DNA of 48,841 bases. Source: Acrocarpospora corrugata. Lineage in GTDB: Bacteria > Actinomycetota > Actinomycetes > Streptosporangiales > Streptosporangiaceae. The DNA lies in assembly GCF_009687845.1 (NCBI RefSeq), contig NZ_BLAD01000096.1, positions 1 through 48,841 of the forward strand, given 5' to 3'. The notes under the pieces are model-generated. The model was not told the origin of the DNA. It searched no databases and was given only the letters and a program-made list of their open reading frames with translations. Shown in pieces: positions 48,156 through 48,841 of the stretch (position 1 is the stretch's first letter; each line of letters starts with the position of its first letter). The translations under genes and the position numbers were made by a program.

Positions 48156-48812
48156 ATGGTCCCGCGTATTCCCGTCAGCGTGGATCTCGTGGTGCTCACC
48201 GTGCGGTTCCAGCAGCTGAGCGCACTGGTGTGGCGCCGGGATCGTGCGCCTTATGACGATTTGTGGGCTTTGTCGGGTGGGTTTATTCAGCTGGAGGAGG
48301 ACCTTCCCGCGGCCGCCGCCCGAGTGCTGGCCGAACGGGCCGGGCTGCCCGGGGCGCCGGTGCATCTGGAGCAGCTCCAGACTTATGGGTATCCGGATCG
48401 GGATCCTCGGCAGCGAGTGGTGAGCGTCGCCTACCTCGGCCTGGCCCCCGACCTGCCGGCCTCGACCGAGGCCCACATGAGCTGGCAGGCGGTCGCGTCC
48501 CTGACGGCGATGGCCTTCGACCACCGGCGGATCGTCCTCGACGGGATCGAGCGCGCCCGAGCCAAACTGGAGTACACCTCACTGGGAGCCGCATTCTGCC
48601 CCGAGGAGTTCACCGTGGCCGAACTCCGCCGCGTCTACGAAATCGTCTGGGGCCGCCCACTCGACCCCCGTAACTTCCACCGCAAGGTCACCAAAACCGA
48701 GGGCTTCCTAATCCCCACCGGCCGAACCACAACCCGAGACGGCGGCCGCCCCGCAATGCTCTACCGCCGCGGCCCAGCAGTCCTACTCCACCCCCCGATG
48801 CTCCGCGTCTAG
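48156..48812 (+). CDS. NrtR-like regulator with degenerate Nudix domain
   Basis: A 218-residue protein with a Nudix fold (residues about 5-140) and a C-terminal winged helix (about 150-218: FTVAELRRVYEIVWGRPLDP, NFHRKVTKTEGFL), the NrtR/ADP-ribose-sensing regulator layout. The Nudix box spans residues 42-64, but two of its catalytic acidic positions are replaced (Val57 and Arg61 where Glu is expected), so it probably binds rather than cleaves its ligand. No NAD genes are in the window; its target must lie elsewhere or further right. ATG 48156 has no Shine-Dalgarno sequence and may be leaderless. The last 29 bases of the window hold nothing recognisable. Confidence 0.93.
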   Translation: MVPRIPVSVDLVVLTVRFQQLSALVWRRDRAPYDDLWALSGGFIQLEEDLPAAAARVLAERAGLPGAPVHLEQLQTYGYPDRDPRQRVVSVAYLGLAPDLPASTEAHMSWQAVASLTAMAFDHRRIVLDGIERARAKLEYTSLGAAFCPEEFTVAELRRVYEIVWGRPLDPRNFHRKVTKTEGFLIPTGRTTTRDGGRPAMLYRRGPAVLLHPPMLRV

Positions 48813-48841
48813 GTGGCTCTCCCACCCACCCACCCTTGTTG

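Noticed and set aside
1-48841. tRNA, rRNA, CRISPR arrays, insertion sequences, phage or plasmid genes
   Set aside because: I looked for cloverleaf-like, repeat-spacer and transposase-like sequence by eye and saw none. A tRNA could be missed without a scanning tool.

Overview
The window is 48.8 kb of high-GC DNA with GTG and TTG starts, GGAGG-type ribosome-binding sites, many 4-bp ATGA/GTGA gene overlaps, a conservon-type kinase/roadblock/DUF742/GTPase operon, and secreted enzymes joined by Pro/Thr linkers. This points to a mycelial actinomycete chromosome, probably of the Streptosporangiales or a close order. The order is an inference from gene content. I saw no tRNA or rRNA genes, CRISPR arrays or insertion sequences.

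Layout. (1) 1-1.9 kb: a left-edge fragment, then an SDR oxidoreductase divergent from a TetR regulator across a perfect 20-bp inverted repeat. (2) 2.0-9.9 kb: a branched-chain-amino-acid-type ABC uptake operon (minus strand) ending in an aldehyde dehydrogenase, divergent from an IclR regulator and a second aldehyde dehydrogenase. The transporter is decaying: the binding protein is 5'-truncated, livG has an amber stop at the Q-loop glutamine, livH is frameshifted in a G-run and livM lacks its N-terminus. The operon's aldehyde dehydrogenase has lost the usual catalytic Glu. (3) 10.0-11.1 kb: a winged-helix nucleotidyltransferase plus HEPN toxin-antitoxin-like pair whose HEPN gene is frameshifted. 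(4) 11.2-14.8 kb: NimA-like flavin protein, tandem DUF427 protein, P450 with its 3Fe-4S ferredoxin, and a DUF1275 membrane protein. (5) 14.8-18.2 kb: one polypeptide combining an ECF-like sigma factor, an anti-sigma-like zinc finger, a membrane segment and an extracellular glycosyl hydrolase, divergent from a secreted CBM32-DUF1996 protein. This is the most unusual object here. (6) 18.2-23.1 kb: a DUF305 lipoprotein coupled to a ferric-reductase-like flavocytochrome, a GH19 chitinase, an AA10 lytic polysaccharide monooxygenase and a second DUF305 lipoprotein. (7) 23.1-27.8 kb: a VOC protein, a small hypothetical, a ROK regulator and the divergent xylAB operon. Four DnaA-box-like 9-mers lie inside the ROK gene. 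(8) 27.9-36.0 kb: a membrane protein, a half-conservon (NIT-type kinase + DUF742), and a complete cvnABCD operon followed on the same strand by a sulfotransferase. (9) 36.2-38.8 kb: SDR, acyltransferase and lipoprotein. (10) 38.8-48.1 kb: a cell-surface glycan locus with a two-domain glycosyltransferase, UDP-GlcNAc 2-epimerase, UDP-ManNAc/UDP-glucose-type dehydrogenase, two GT4 glycosyltransferases and a membrane-anchored DUF4434 protein. The window closes with an NrtR-like Nudix regulator whose Nudix box is degenerate.

How the parts connect. The chitinase and monooxygenase would act together on crystalline chitin. The xyl genes convert xylose to xylulose-5-phosphate under ROK control. The wecB/wecC-like pair would supply UDP-ManNAcA (inferred) to the neighbouring transferases for an acidic wall polymer. 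The sigma-hydrolase fusion could couple sensing of a wall or environmental glucan to transcription of the adjacent secreted protein. No intergenic stretch exceeds 300 bases; the longest is 234 bases upstream of the chitinase.
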